This document shows, one piece after another, positions 34,532 to 47,523 of a DNA stretch of 64,000 nucleotides. Origin of the DNA: Impatiens glandulifera (Eukaryota > Streptophyta > Magnoliopsida > Ericales > Balsaminaceae); assembly GCF_907164915.1 (NCBI RefSeq), contig NC_061867.1:54614771-54678770 (forward strand), written 5' to 3'. Both the position numbers and the translations under genes were made by a program. The notes under the pieces were generated by a model. It had not been told where the DNA came from. It saw nothing but the letters and a program-made list of their open reading frames with translations, and did not search any database. Every line of letters starts with the position of its first letter. Within the stretch, counting starts at the first letter, position 1.

Positions 34532-34672
34532 TAAAACGTTGGGTCAGTTAGTGTGACCAATCACCCCGTGAGTTAAACACATAACTCGCAAACACACTTA
34601 AACATTTAATAGAGACAGAATTTGTCGCCTAACAGGTTCAAACCCAGAACCTCAGTAAGACTGAGGATATTA
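34532..34672 (-). mobile_element. Diverged SINE copy (same family as 8201-8387), 5' truncated
   Basis: In the same order as the best copy, it carries AAAACGTTGGGT, AACTCGCAAACACACTTAAA, CATTTAAT, AGAATTTGTCGCCTAAC, AGGTTCAAACCCAGAACCTC and GACTGAGGATAT. Minus-strand orientation. The box B region reads GGTTTGAACC. The part with box A is missing or too diverged to read. Confidence 0.7.
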
Positions 34673-35076
34673 TAAATTTTGTAAAATTCGAGAATTATTT
34701 TATTATATAATATCAAATATAATGTTCCAGTTACTTTTTACTTACAAGTTTGGTTTTTGATTCAAATATATATAAGATAATTTTTGGTTTTCTTCAAACT
34801 CAAGTTTGATTCAACATAAAATCATATTATGTAATTTAATTTATAAAAATCTTGCACAAAATAATAATATTTTACTAAAAATACTTTGATTTAAATAAAA
34901 TGTCATTGTAACTATTCCTTTTAGAATTTTTTTCTTTGAACTCAAAAAAGGAGAGCATAATTTCCTAATAACAATAAAAAAAAATATATTGAGTTTTACC
35001 ATATAAGATAAATTTTTTGAACCCATTTGGGAATTTCCTTTCTCATTTTAGTAAAAAAAAAAAGTGAGAACTCTCG

Positions 35077-35252
35077 ATTCCGTTTTTCATTCAGAACGAT
35101 TAATTCTCACGGGTTAAGCAAATAGTCCGTAAATTTACTCAACTAATTTAATCAGATGATGAACAAAATTTGTCGTCTAACGGACTCGAAACTAAGACCT
35201 CAGGTAAACTAGGACATAAGGTATCAACTCTTCCTATTAGGCTAGAAGATAA
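35077..35252 (-). mobile_element. Diverged SINE copy, nearly full length
   Basis: It shares CGATTAATTCTCACGGGTTA, AATAGTCCGTAAATTTACTC, TTTAATCAGATGATGAACAA, TTTGTCGTCTAACGGACTCG, AAACTAAGACCTCAGG and TATTAGGCTAGAAG with the 8201-8387 element. A box-A-like CTAGCCTAATAGG is seen on the minus strand near 35245. It is about 400 bp from the copy at 34532 and is in the same orientation. Confidence 0.72.
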
Positions 35253-35259
35253 ACAAATA

Positions 35260-36639
35260 TTTTAATAAAATTGTATAGAATTGAATTGGATTAAAGGGTT
35301 GTAATTATATTTTAATGAGACCCTAAAATTGAATCCTCGGAGATAGCATCTCCCATTGAATTTGTATTAATTTAGCAATATAATAAAGACAAGGGTACTT
35401 TGGCAGATAAATATATTATTCAAAAACAAGAAGATGAGAGAGAAATTAAGGGCATGATGGAGGCACATGATGGGGAGAGGGATATAGGGGGGCTTTTATG
35501 ATCCCAAAGTAAGAGCACGTCACGTGCTTTGCCATGTGAATGATTTTGGGTTATTCAAGATTTGTGCCTTTCTTTTTTTACTACCTCTATTCTGTATTGG
35601 GATTGTTATATTTTATATCTTACCCAATCACATGACATTATTAATAGTAATAGTGATAGATAAAGAATATATATATATATATTTTTTTTTTGTTTGATTT
35701 CATCTTAAATATATATTTTTTAATATAAAAAGAGCTAACATGACACCCTCACTTTCATTACTCTCCGATTTCATTCAAAATGCTTCCGGTAATAATCAAA
35801 TTCATAACATTTTAGTCTTTTATGTCTTTTTTCTATCAAAGTGGCCCACATATCCTTACTTAGAAAACACATTAAATAATAATAAAAATAATACTCGGCC
35901 TAAGTTGAGGTGAGCTAGACAATTTTCTCCGGTTCCCTTCTAAGGCGCGACTGAATTGTCGTGTTAGTTTCATTGTTCTAAGATTATTGTATAGGTTAGC
36001 GGTATTGAGGATCGGGTTATTTTAAGAGCTTGTTTAATGTTGGGTTATTTGTAGATTGTGAAAATAAGACCATAGTTGGATATATATAGTTTACTAAGCT
36101 AATCACTCTTGAACAACTAATATAGGGATATTTTTACTTTCACAATTTTGAGACATGCTGTAATCTTAATTGAGATACTAATTGATTTTTAGCTCCATTT
36201 AAGTTCACTACATTATTTTAATTTGAAAATAAAAATATCTCAAAACATTATTGAAAACATGAAGTGAAAAGATAAAAATAACAATTAGTATAGTAATTTA
36301 TAAGAAAAAAATGGAGAGATATATTTACAATATCTAAATTATCAAAGTTTATAGTTATAAATCTTCTAATTTTAATTTAAAATAAATGTTTTTTTATTTA
36401 TAATTGAATATACGAGATATTTAATCTCTTAATTAAAATTATTAGCATTAAAATTATTTTATTTGGGAATTTTTTAAAATGCTTTTAATTAATAATGGTT
36501 AAAAATAAAATAAAATTGTAAAATGAATGACTCATTTGTTAATTTGTCATAGGACTTCGGAGTGAAGCCACGTGAGGCCGTACTATAATGCGGATATGCA
36601 CGTGCACTCATTGGTGAGATCACATGCCAACTATTCTCC

Positions 36640-36640
<1 letters not shown>
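35260..36640. other. AT-rich intergenic DNA with G-box islands
   Basis: No gene seen. GC-richer islands carry ACGT-core palindromes: GCACGTCACGTGC at about 35514, and two CACGTG boxes in 36568-36610 (AGCCACGTGAGG, TGCACGTGCAC). In plants CACGTG is bound by bZIP and bHLH factors. With no gene adjacent, a regulatory role is speculative. Confidence 0.4.

Positions 36641-36686
<46 letters not shown>
36641..36686. repeat. (ATT)n microsatellite, about 15 units
   Basis: Uninterrupted ATT trinucleotide repeat. Confidence 0.95.
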
Positions 36687-36687
<1 letters not shown>

Positions 36688-36689
36688 AA

Positions 36690-39600
36690 AATGGAAGCCA
36701 TATTAAAGAGATGCTCCAATAAAATAATCTTTTAGATAATAATTTGTTTTTGATAATCTAATAAAATCACATATCAAAAGTACTTAATAGCTTACATATG
36801 TAATATAATTATATATTTTTTAAATTTTATTAAGTTAGTGTGAATCCTAAAATTCAGAAGTTACAAATTTTAAAGTAATAATATAAAAATGATCAATTCA
36901 TATTTAATATATAGTGTACAAAATTTATAATAAAATATGGCTGTAAAATACTATTATAGCATTCTCTATTTTTTTAATAAATTATATTATATTAAAAATA
37001 TGAATTAATTGAACCATTGGAATAAAAAAATTTAATTTAATCTATTTAAAAATGATTCATTATATTAAAAATAATAAAATCTTTTAAGTAAATCGACATA
37101 TTATGACATGAGAATTTTTTTTTTTTTTTTAAATTACATAATAATAAAGATATTTTTATTTATATACTATAAAACTAGTAATATACTTGGACCATTTCTC
37201 TTTGGAAACATCAATAAAATTGGAAATATATAAAGATTAAAAGGGTGCAAATTTTTGTAAAAGAAGATAAATAAATTTGTTCACATTTTTAAATTCCAAA
37301 ATCAGTTTTTTTGTTTAATTTAAATTGAATATTAAATAAATAAAGAACAGTTTCTAAATAGGTCCAAATGACATTTTAAATCTAGCAAACCAGAATATTG
37401 AAAATGTATTAAAATCTAAACCAAAATGAAAGCAGCCCACAAAGTGAACATATGAGTCCATAATAGAAAATGGAAAATATAACAAAAACAGTAATGGCTA
37501 GTTTATGGACTTTTGAGGTCCATAATCTAAGTGTCTAATTTGACCCAAATAGCTTATTTAAAAATATTTTCTCGAGTCGGATCTATGTTTAAGTTTGAAC
37601 GAATAAATGTCGATAAAGTTGTTCGAAAATATTTTCTTTTTAAGTATTATTTTGAATATTGATTTAAATGAGATAATAACATAAAATAAAATAAAATATA
37701 ATTATATATTTAATTAGTATTTCTAAATGTGTTATATTATTATAAAACGAAAAGTATAACAACCCACCTCTCTATGTAACATTGTCTTAATTAAAATATT
37801 TTTAGTGAAAATAATAAATGACACTTAAAATAAAAACATGTTATAAACATGCTTATACTTGAATATAGCAAAATGATGGTTGGACAATAATGGTAGTTAT
37901 GTACTTATGTTAGTTATCTACCTTACAAGTTAGATACACATGCCAAATTGCCAATTATAAATAATTTAAACCCTTCCTTTCTTTTTGGTTAAGATAAAAG
38001 AATTCCCATGTTATCATTTTAAGCTTATTAGGATTAAGTTATCTTGTACATTATCTTATGTTAATGGCTTAAATACACTTATTTTATAGTCATTCAACCT
38101 CTAGAGAAAGCTATAGTATTTTAAGTCTAAAGATGAGTATGATACAAAGTAAAATAAGTGTTTAATTAAATGTTGAATTTGAAGTGTTGAATTGATGATT
38201 TAAGTGTATAAAAAATGTAAATAAACTAAATAGAAATATCTAAATTTTAAATTTATAAGTTGATTTGATAATGAGTAAAATTAATGTCATTTTTTTAAAA
38301 TGAAGTAATCAATTTAAAATTGATGTTGAACTTTAATATGAATATAACAATTATATGAGATTTGTTTTTGTTTGTTTGTTTAGAGATATAGTGATAATAT
38401 GTCCATAGTACTCTAAGGCAAGACTCGTCTACTTAAAAAATATTTGGGTCGACTTTAAATTCTCTTGAGAAAATTATGAATAAACGTGTAGATTAACGTA
38501 GTATTTGGTGTATTTTTAAGTGTATAAATTAGAGGATTTATGTTACATTTTTAAGTGTATAAATTTCTTTTTTCGAGGTAGGTTTGATCCACTCCTCTTC
38601 TAAGGTGATTTAATAATAAAAAAAAAAATTAAGTGTTACAATTGAATAATAAATTTTAAAATTTCGAATTCATAATTTTAATGTACGAAAAAATATTAAA
38701 TAAATCAAAGCAAATATCTAAAATTAAAATTTATAGAAACATTTTAAGGGAAATAATTTGCTATACTATTTTTTTGGATTAAAGTTGTCTATATAATTTA
38801 TAGATAACTAAATTAACTCATTCCTAACATCCATAATTAAGCTAGATTTTTTACATTTATTTATATGAATTAAAAATATATAGTTAAATAATTTGAAATT
38901 TTAATTATTAAAATTAATGTAGTTTTTTTGGTATAACTATTTTTTATAAAAAAATAAAATTTATTCTCTAATATAAGTTAGCACGTACAATCCCATATTT
39001 TGGGAGTTCATAGGTTATAATCAAACTCGAGATATTTAGTTTCATAGATAAATTTTTTAATAAAATAAAATTCTCATTTATGGCTAGTGTGGGTAGGTTT
39101 TATATATGTGAAAATATTTAAAAAGAAATGATAACCATTGACCATAATGTTGTGGATCTTGATTCTTTACAAGTGGAAAATTTTGAACAATGTAAGCAAA
39201 ATGATGGAGTACTCAATTTATTGAAATAAAAATATATATTATAACATAACAAATGTGACATAATGGACCATTGAAGTAAATGGAGGGCCCATCCCAATTT
39301 GTCATCAAGATATATATATTTTACCCAATTTAAAATTATAATATTAACTAAAATAGAAGTCAAGATAAACCTTATCTAATTATAATGGAAATATTATGAT
39401 ATAATATCTCTAAAATAATATTTAAAATTCATTCTTACAATAATATTTCATACTTTGCAACAGATTAAGTTTGCTTAAATGATAAATTTTTGAGAAAAAT
39501 ATCAAATTCGATTTTCTAAAAACGTCATAAATTCAAGTAGAAGTCTTTACCGGTTTGGGTTATGATAATTTCTTAAATTGAATATATAATAATTGTCATT

Positions 39601-41835
39601 GTCTAAACCAACTCACCAAATCTGGTAATTTATAAGTTAATTTTGGAATATAAGAACTTAGAGTAGAAGGAAGAATTAAATAAAATTGCTCTAAAAGACA
39701 GGAAATACCATCATATATAATAATAAAATGATCATTAGTTATAGTTATAAAATAATAATTTAAATTTTTTTACATGGTTTATTAGTGTGATTGGAAATTT
39801 AGACTTTAAATATTTTAAATAATACATCAATGAACTAGTTTGATGGGTTAATTTATCAGGGTATTATTTCAATTATATTAGTTTTGCAAGCATAGTTTGA
39901 TTCCACAAAATTCACCCACTGCTTTTGCACTATTGTTGAGATTAATAGAAATCCCAATATAATGGAAATTTAGTGTTTTTATAAAAATATATATATATAT
40001 TCATTTAAGCATAACGAAATAAAACATGAAAAAGTTAAAATACAAAAAATAAAATAATAAGAAAAACAAAAACAAAAACGTTAGACAACGACATGATCGA
40101 CTTAGAGACAAACACATCGAGGAGCCTAGGGACAAACACTTCGAGCCTATATGAAATAGACCAGATTAACCAGAGACAACTCAAAAAAAATAAATTAAGA
40201 ATGATTAGAAAATTATTCTATTTATTGCAACCGAATCATATGAATTAGTGTATTTTCCTAATGACATGATTTGATTAATAGTTGCAATACACGTGCGTCT
40301 TTTTTTTAGAATTAATCCTATTATATGGTCATAGGTTAATTATGAAAATGAAACACAATAAATTTAAATAAACTTGTTTTTAGAACAAATCATTGAGCTA
40401 CTATTAACAATATTTGTAACAAAATATTATTTTAACTAGTTATTCAAACCCATCCAGCAAGATCGAATATAAACTTGATGTATACTAATTAAATACCCTT
40501 CATTAATTCTATTATTATTTTAAGATTAATTGTACTTGAGAAGTTGTGTTAAAGGGTATTTTGGTAACTAGACCAAAGTATACATTTTTAAAAGAAGGAT
40601 TATTTTATAATCAATTTCATAATTAATTCATAATTAAAAAATGACCAATGTTTAAACCATGTTGTAGATTCGATAATGTAGTTAAGAGGAAATGTCATTC
40701 GATTATGGAAGATCGATATTCATTCATTATTTCTTTGAGCGATAAACTTACCTAATGACTCCATAACCCAAAGTTAATGTGCTGGACATAATCAAATTAT
40801 TTAAATCTATACTAAAATATGTTTTTACTTAGAATTATTAAAATGTTTAAACACAAAATTAGGGTCAAATATAACAAATGGTGTATTAAATGAAGTAATT
40901 AAGTCTTTAAGACAAATGAAACCAAACTAAAACTATAAATTAATTAATAAGTTCTACTTTTCCCAAGATGAGTATTGATCAATGATATATATACAACTAG
41001 GTAATAATATAGAATTTTTATATTGATTTAATATAAGACTATTATTTATATTAAATACAAATATAAGAAAGTAGTAAAAATAACTCTAAAGTGCTTGATG
41101 GATTATGATTTGAATGAATCATAATTCTAGAATTTTTTAGAATAAAATTATATTTCAAACTTTAATGATGAATGTTTTAAGGTGTGGTCTAATTGAATGA
41201 GTTTATTTGTGTTTCTTAATTATTGCATTTATAATATTTTTCTGTATATAGTTTCTTTATATATATTATTTCACATGTTTAATCAAATCTCACCAGTTTA
41301 ATTTATTTGCAAATAAAAATTGCTAAAGAAATAACAAGCTTGATATGGATTTTTTTTTGGGATTCTTTAAGATTTTTTGGGAATTTTTTAAGATTTTATT
41401 CATTTTTTAAAAAAATTTACTTCCATATCACTCTACTGTTGCCTTTTTTTTTATTTTCTTTTTTTTAATAAATTGTGATATAAAATTTTCGTTTAAACAT
41501 AACGATAATACAAAAACACGAATGTTCAGTTTGTTATCAAATATATCCGAAACACAATGAGATTAATGATTTGTGAGCAAAAATGAAAACATAATTAAAA
41601 TTATTCACCGACGAACAAACATAATATAAAATTTAGCATTAACAAACTTAAAAAAGATCAATGAGCTCTCATCGACCGTTTTCGTCAGTTTTTTTAGAAA
41701 ATATCCATTAGATCGTTATAATAATGGAGTCGTGGAGTAAACACATTAATTTCTCACGTCATTATAATTTTAATCATCAAATCATTTATCTCATTAACTA
41801 AAATATAGTTAGATTTATTCTTATTAAATTTAAAT

Positions 41836-41883
<48 letters not shown>

Positions 41884-43010
41884 AATAATTAAAAAGTTGA
41901 AAATTCAAATAACTTATATTATTATTATTTAAAAGATTTAAGACAAAATCCCATAAAACCATACAAATTAAGATCAAACCAGCTCTTAAAATACCACATA
42001 AGAATATATTATTATTAATAATCGACATATTTTTCTTCTTATTAATTTATTATGACAATGATGTGTTATTAATGCGTAGAGAATAGATAGACGTAGATAC
42101 AAACTTTAATATTTATTTACCAAAAATCGAAATATGATTTAAACAAATACGGAAATTATGAAAAGAAAATAAACAGGTTTCACATGAAAATAAAGCACAA
42201 TTTTCCAATAGGGACTAAACCGTCATTTCCCCTTCTTCTCCATTCTTAAGGTTCACATATTAATATTATTATTTCTCTATTTCTCTCTCCATCCTATGGT
42301 CTAGCTTTAAATATACATATATATTTTTTATTAAGTACTATTTTATTCATTTTAGAGCCCATTTGATTTGAGTTTTTTAAAATTATTTGGATTTTATTTC
42401 ATTTTTTATAAATATTTTCTCTATCACATCATTATCATTCATCTCAGGCTTTCTTTGGTTTAAACTATTTGAATAACAAAAAAAACATCATTTTCTATTA
42501 ACTATCCATTATATAACTTAACTCATTAACCAAAATATTAAAATAATATTTATTTTATAATTATATATTAATAATACCCTTGTCGTCAATCATTAATTTT
42601 TTAAATAATTTGAATCCGAATAAGACCTTATTTATCGACTAAAATACGCTTACATTATATGAGAGGGCAATATAGTAATTTAATAAATTAAAATTTTTAA
42701 AACCTATTTCTTAATTTTTTTTATTTATAAAATCTCATAGAATATGTTGAAATTTTGATCTTTAAATCTTGTTAATAAAAGAAGGAATTATAAGTGAATC
42801 AAACAAAACCTAATTAATTGATGATATAGATTGACACGCTCTTTCTTTATATATGAACCAAGAGATTATTTTTCATATAAACACCGACTCAACAAAATAT
42901 CATCACATATATAATTAAAAAAACTTCATCTTCTTCCTTTTAATATTTCCCTGTGTTTATTTCTTCCTCTCTCTCTCTAACTTTCTCTCTCTAGATCTCT
43001 CTTGTGTTTA
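36690..43010. other. 6.3-kb AT-rich intergenic region, no gene seen
   Basis: Low-complexity DNA with a (TA)n run at about 41841-41881. A short duplicated phrase sits near 40105-40150 (GAGACAAACACATCGAGG / GGGACAAACACTTCGAGC). A possible old PIF-like MITE lies at about 42451-42632 (left GGCTTTCTTTGGTT, right reversed GGTCTTATTCGGATT), without matching target triplets. The last 60 bp before 43014 is CT-rich and is probably the PHD gene 5' UTR. Confidence 0.5.
41841..41881. repeat. (TA)n microsatellite
   Basis: About 20 uninterrupted TA units. Confidence 0.95.
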
Positions 43011-43013
43011 AAG

Positions 43014-44040
43014 ATGATGGATATTCCGACCGTTTGTTGTATGTGCGGCGATGTTGGCTTCCCGGAAAAACTTTTCCGATGTACTTTCTGTCGCAACCGT
43101 TTTCAACACTCGTACGTTTTCTCTCTCTCCCTCTCTAGATCTTTCTTTTCATAGGAAAAACAAAGACTTTAAGGTTTAATATGAGTTGTTAAACATGTGA
43201 AATACAAACCTTAAAAATCAACAAAATCATCAAAAACTATAAAATAAGTTAATAGAAAAGGCATTAATATGATTTGAATGTTCTTATTATCTTGATCCTT
43301 ATTTTTTTTTTTTTTTAATTTTAGGAAATTATTTGTTAGACCCGACTAGACGTTTTTAGTGATAAGAATTAGGTTCCTTCTAACTCAAGTGATGACATTC
43401 TTAGTAGGAATCAAACTTGATATGTTTAATGGGTATTTTGAGGTAACTTGTCTTTTTTGAAAACAGAGTTTGGAAAGGAAAAAAATATTATTTATGTACA
43501 AATCAAGCTAGTGGAAATTCCATGATCATATGCCTTTTAAATTGGGAAAAAGAAAAAGGAAAAAATATTGAAGTTATGGTAAGTTAAGGTCATTATTTAG
43601 TATTTTATTTTAATATATAAAACCTTCTTTCCAAAGCATGCTAATTTGCTGACCTAGTTATTAAGACTTTATAATATTTCATACTATATAGTTTATTAAT
43701 TAATTTAAGATTATAATTAAATAATAGATTCGTCTTAATATATATATATATATGTAGATATTGTAGCAATTATTATAGTGAAGCTGCGGAGCCAATTGAA
43801 TTGTGTGATTGGTGTCAAAGCGAGCAAAGTAAGAGCTCTTCGCAATCTCCGACTTCATCGTCAAGGCATTGTAGGGTTGGTTCATCGTCTAAGAAATCGG
43901 GTCAAGTCGATAAAAAGATGGTAAAGCAAATAAACAATCAAGGAAATGGCGAGCAAAGGAGTAAGGATCAAGCGTCACCGTCACCATCTCCGAGGCCAGC
44001 AACTCGGAGGTATAAGCTTCTCAAGGATGTTATGTGTTAA
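43014..44040 (+). CDS. Small plant PHD-type zinc-finger protein, two exons, 126 aa
   Basis: Exon 1 is 43014-43111 (donor GTACGT) and exon 2 is 43758-44040 (acceptor ATGTAG, stop TAA at 44038-44040); the frame closes across a phase-2 junction. The start is the first of two adjacent ATGs behind a CT-rich leader. Residues 8-52 hold a PHD-like cross-brace set: Cys9, Cys11, Cys23, Cys26, His32, Cys35, Cys49 and Cys52, with the sequence CCMCGDVGFPEKLFRC then RNRFQHSYCSNYY and ELCDWC. PHD fingers usually read histone tails, but this short plant family has no firm function that I know of. The middle is Ser/Lys-rich and the C-terminus SPRPATRRYKLLKDVMC is the family's hallmark. The 646-bp intron has a (TA)n tract just before the acceptor. 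Confidence 0.88.
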
Positions 44041-46115
44041 CTAGAAAAATAATATAAATATAGTTAATAATTATGATATATGTTTAATAACTAGGTTAAT
44101 GGGGGAAATAAGTATTAAGGATATGTTATCGGGACTTTCGTGTTTCCAATTTTTCGTGTTTTAGTGAAGTTTTTCCTTAAGAAAGTGAAATATGTAAGTA
44201 TAATCGATCATGCAAGGAAGTTAACTATTATCTTAATTTGTTTTTCTTTATATATACTATTTTCTTAGAAAAATTATAGATATATTGAATTACTCTTTAA
44301 CATGTAAATCACCATGTAACAAACCTAGCTAGTGGTTAAGAAATAGAAAGAAAAAAAACCTAGTTGATACTTTATAGGTTGGTGATAGAAAATATAATAT
44401 TTTAGTTTATTAATAAAAGGATGTTTGATAAAAAAAAAAAAAGTGTGAATTATATATTAAGTAAAGACTTCCTTCTCAATTTGAAAGTTCAAATATAATA
44501 AAGTATGAGATTTGTTAGGAGCTAGTCAATTTTTTTTTTCAATATAAGAAAGTATTAAGAATATGTGACAAAAAAAGGAGATAGACTTAAAGGGGTGACT
44601 TTCATTATAGTCCTCATAGTATTAATGGTTGTAGTTTAATTGTTATAGAAAATATGAAAAAAATTCTCAAATCTTAATTGGCATAAAATCTAAAAGTAAA
44701 ATCAAATCAAATCGTTAAATCAAATATTCTACATAAAAATCAATTTGAAGCTCAATATTAAATGTGTAACGAATCGCATGTTGACTACTTAAATCATTTT
44801 TTTTTAGATAAAACTTTATTAAAATATAGATAGATGGAGGAGGAACAATATTAAATAATTTCATTTTTATTTTATATTGTGTACCGTCAATGTTGACTAT
44901 TTTACATGCTCTTTGTTTTTATTTGTCGAACTTTATTTTAACTATTATAAATTTATTTTTTAGAACTTCAATAGCATGTTTAGGTTATTAAGAGTCCCAT
45001 TCTAAGAATTTTGTTGGCTTATCTCTTTAATTTACTACAAACAATAAGTAAAATCTCGAACTAAAATGGAACTCGATTTAAACATTGACATCTTTCCCTA
45101 GTTCGAAGAATGTATACATCCAATTTTTCAACGTCAATGTAGAATGCGTGAGATCATAATTATAATAAGTTTTTAAACTTATCGATAACATGAACCTCGA
45201 TACATAAACAAAGATGCATGTAAATAGTGAAAATGAGACCATAACATTCCATGTTTCTCTCTTCAAAACCATATATATCAAATTATTGCCATATCTATAT
45301 AAATACATCTTTTTAGATTAAATCAGAGTTATTTTTGATTAGAAGAAAAAAAGTCATTTGTTTGAAAAGCCAAAACTTTTCATTCAATCAATGACAATCA
45401 TGAAAAGCCACACTGACTAAATAGTGGCATGTGTAGCCATAAGTTAAATCAACATAAAATAAAACAACTAATTGAAGATAAAAAATAAAAAATAAAAAAT
45501 TAAGAATAAATTAGTTTAACCCGGTTATTATCTAGTAGACTATATCGCTCAAGATATTAGGGTCGTTTGTTTGATTTATCGTGGATCTTTCAAAAAGTTT
45601 AGATCAAGGTAGCTTCTTATTTATTTGTGTTTAGTCTCACTGAGATACATTGTTGTAGGGCGATATTTTTTTTTGTTCTACAATATGATATATAAGAGGC
45701 ATTAAGACCATAAAAGAACCTAGTTTGATATAAAACTAAATGTCTTTGTCTTGATCCTATGATCTTTTATATATTCTTATATAGATAACAACATGATCTA
45801 AAGGTTACATTTTTTTATTGTCATTTTTTAAACAATTTCCTCTATATATCTATGGCACTCATGATGCATATTAATTTATGTTGGAAAATGGGATTAGGGT
45901 TTGTAGGATGGGTCTTGGGAGGATGCACACACACTCCCTCTGTCTAGATGCATGAGTACTCATGAGATAGAATTGAATGCATATGGAATTATGGATGGAT
46001 ACCTTTTTCCGAATTCATAGTACCTAAAGCTGTTCACTTTTTCAGATTCGTTGAAAGTCAAGGATTAATTTTTTATTTTATTTTACTTTTTTTTTAAGAA
46101 AATTCAATTTCGGTT
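44041..46115. other. PHD gene 3' flank and AT-rich intergenic DNA
   Basis: No gene seen. A short island near 45895-45990 (GGGTCTTGGGAGGATGCAC, CTCATGAGATAG) is GC-richer than the rest but has no recognised function. Confidence 0.45.
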
Positions 46116-46228
46116 TCTCCTTTGAAGTTCAAATAAACACTTAACCATTAATCAGACACATAACTTTTTCATGACAGACTCAAACTCAGGACTTGAGTAT
46201 ATTCACATCTTGTTGTCGTTAATCCTAA
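46116..46228 (-). mobile_element. Fragment of the SINE family
   Basis: It carries AATAAACACTTAACCATTAA, TCAGACACATAACTTTTTC, GACAGACTCAAACTCAGGAC and CATCTTGTTGTCGTTAATCC, which line up in order with 8260-8375. It lacks the 3' part and is well diverged. Confidence 0.6.
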
Positions 46229-46420
46229 CTTTTATTAACCTTTCAAATCTTTTTTAAGTTCTCAAATTACAATTACATTAAAAAAATACACTAATTAAAA
46301 CACGTTAAATCTAATGTTCGATTTTCAATAAAAAAAATATATCCTAATTATAAAGATAACGACCATGGATGGTTATTCTAACGTCCTTCTTATTTTTTGT
46401 ATGCCTTTTTTTCTTTTCTC

Positions 46421-46646
46421 GGAGCTTGTTTGATTTTGGAGTTTTATTTTATTTTATCTAGGTTTTGGATAAAATCTTTGTTTGACTTATTTACCATTTT
46501 ATCCTTTCAAATAGATGAAAGAATATATTAAAGAAATGATATTTTCGTATTTAAATGGATAAAATGTGATATCTGATCAATTATGTGAAAAAGGGAAATT
46601 ATTTGATTTTGGGTAAAATTAAAAAAAAAATATCAAACAAACTCTA
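46421..46646. mobile_element. Small MITE, imperfect inverted ends
   Basis: The left end is GGAGCTTGTTTGATTTTGG and the right end, reversed, is TAGAGTTTGTTTGATA. About 226 bp, with an inner inverted pair (TTATTTACCATTTTATCC near 46489, GATAAAATGTGAT near 46558). No matching target duplication was found. Confidence 0.45.
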
Positions 46647-47264
46647 ATTTGGAATCGAATTGCAATATAAAAAAGCACTGTAAAATGATAATAACACAAA
46701 ATATAAGAAAAAAAATTAGAGAAGAAGGTAATTAAAACGGATAGGATGCATTCAATAAGGTCATGGGTACATTATTGAATTTCTTCTCATATTTTCTTTC
46801 ATTGTACTATATAGACCCGTTTGGATGTACAATATCTATAAAAAAAAAAAACCTCTATTTTATGGAAATATTGAAGAACTTCGTACACGTTATTATGACC
46901 GAGGTCTCAGTGTCGGTTCGGAGAGTTGGAGACATGGGTGACCTGTGCAATTTTTAGTTTTAACTATTTTTCTAACATTTTAAAATTAATTTATAGTGTT
47001 CTAAAATATTTTAAACTTAAAATTAAAAAAAAATAATAATAATTTAATTTAGTTAGTTCAATATTTTCTTTATAAGCTTGATTGTTGTACATAATTTATT
47101 AAATATCATAATTTGGTCTAGGTGAATAGTTTCAAAATTGAAGAGAAACATATTTAATAAATTTTGTAGGTAGTTCTCCAATAAAGATTTCCCTATGCTC
47201 TTACTTATCCATTTACCCGTGAACATGTCGAGGTAAACATTGGTCAACCTAGGATCGACAAAAT

Positions 47265-47523
47265 CAGGGGCGGATTTATGTAGGGTTGCCCACTCCGAAA
47301 AAAAATAATGATATTTTTTTTACGGTAAAAAAAATGATATTACCCCTTATTTAAAAAAAAAATTAATATATTTCATTGTTATGCTTATCTAATTAATTAT
47401 TTAAAAAATTAGTAAAATTTATATTAATTTAATCACTCGTTTTATCCAAAATTTTATGGTTATTTATTTAAGTCCTAAATTTTATCAAACTCACCCCACC
47501 TCCGAATTCTAGGTCCGTACCTA
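47265..47523. mobile_element. Possible hAT-like MITE
   Basis: The left edge reads CAGGGGCGGATTTATGTAGG and the right edge, reversed, begins TAGGTACGGACCTAGAATTC. Flanks GACAAAAT and GAAAATAT agree at 6 of 8 positions, weak support for an 8-bp duplication. About 259 bp, noncoding. Confidence 0.4.

Noticed and set aside
42451..42632. Possible PIF-like MITE
   Set aside because: Ends GGCTTTCTTTGG and GGTCTTATTCGG agree poorly and flanking triplets TCA and TTA differ; left as a note in the intergenic entry.
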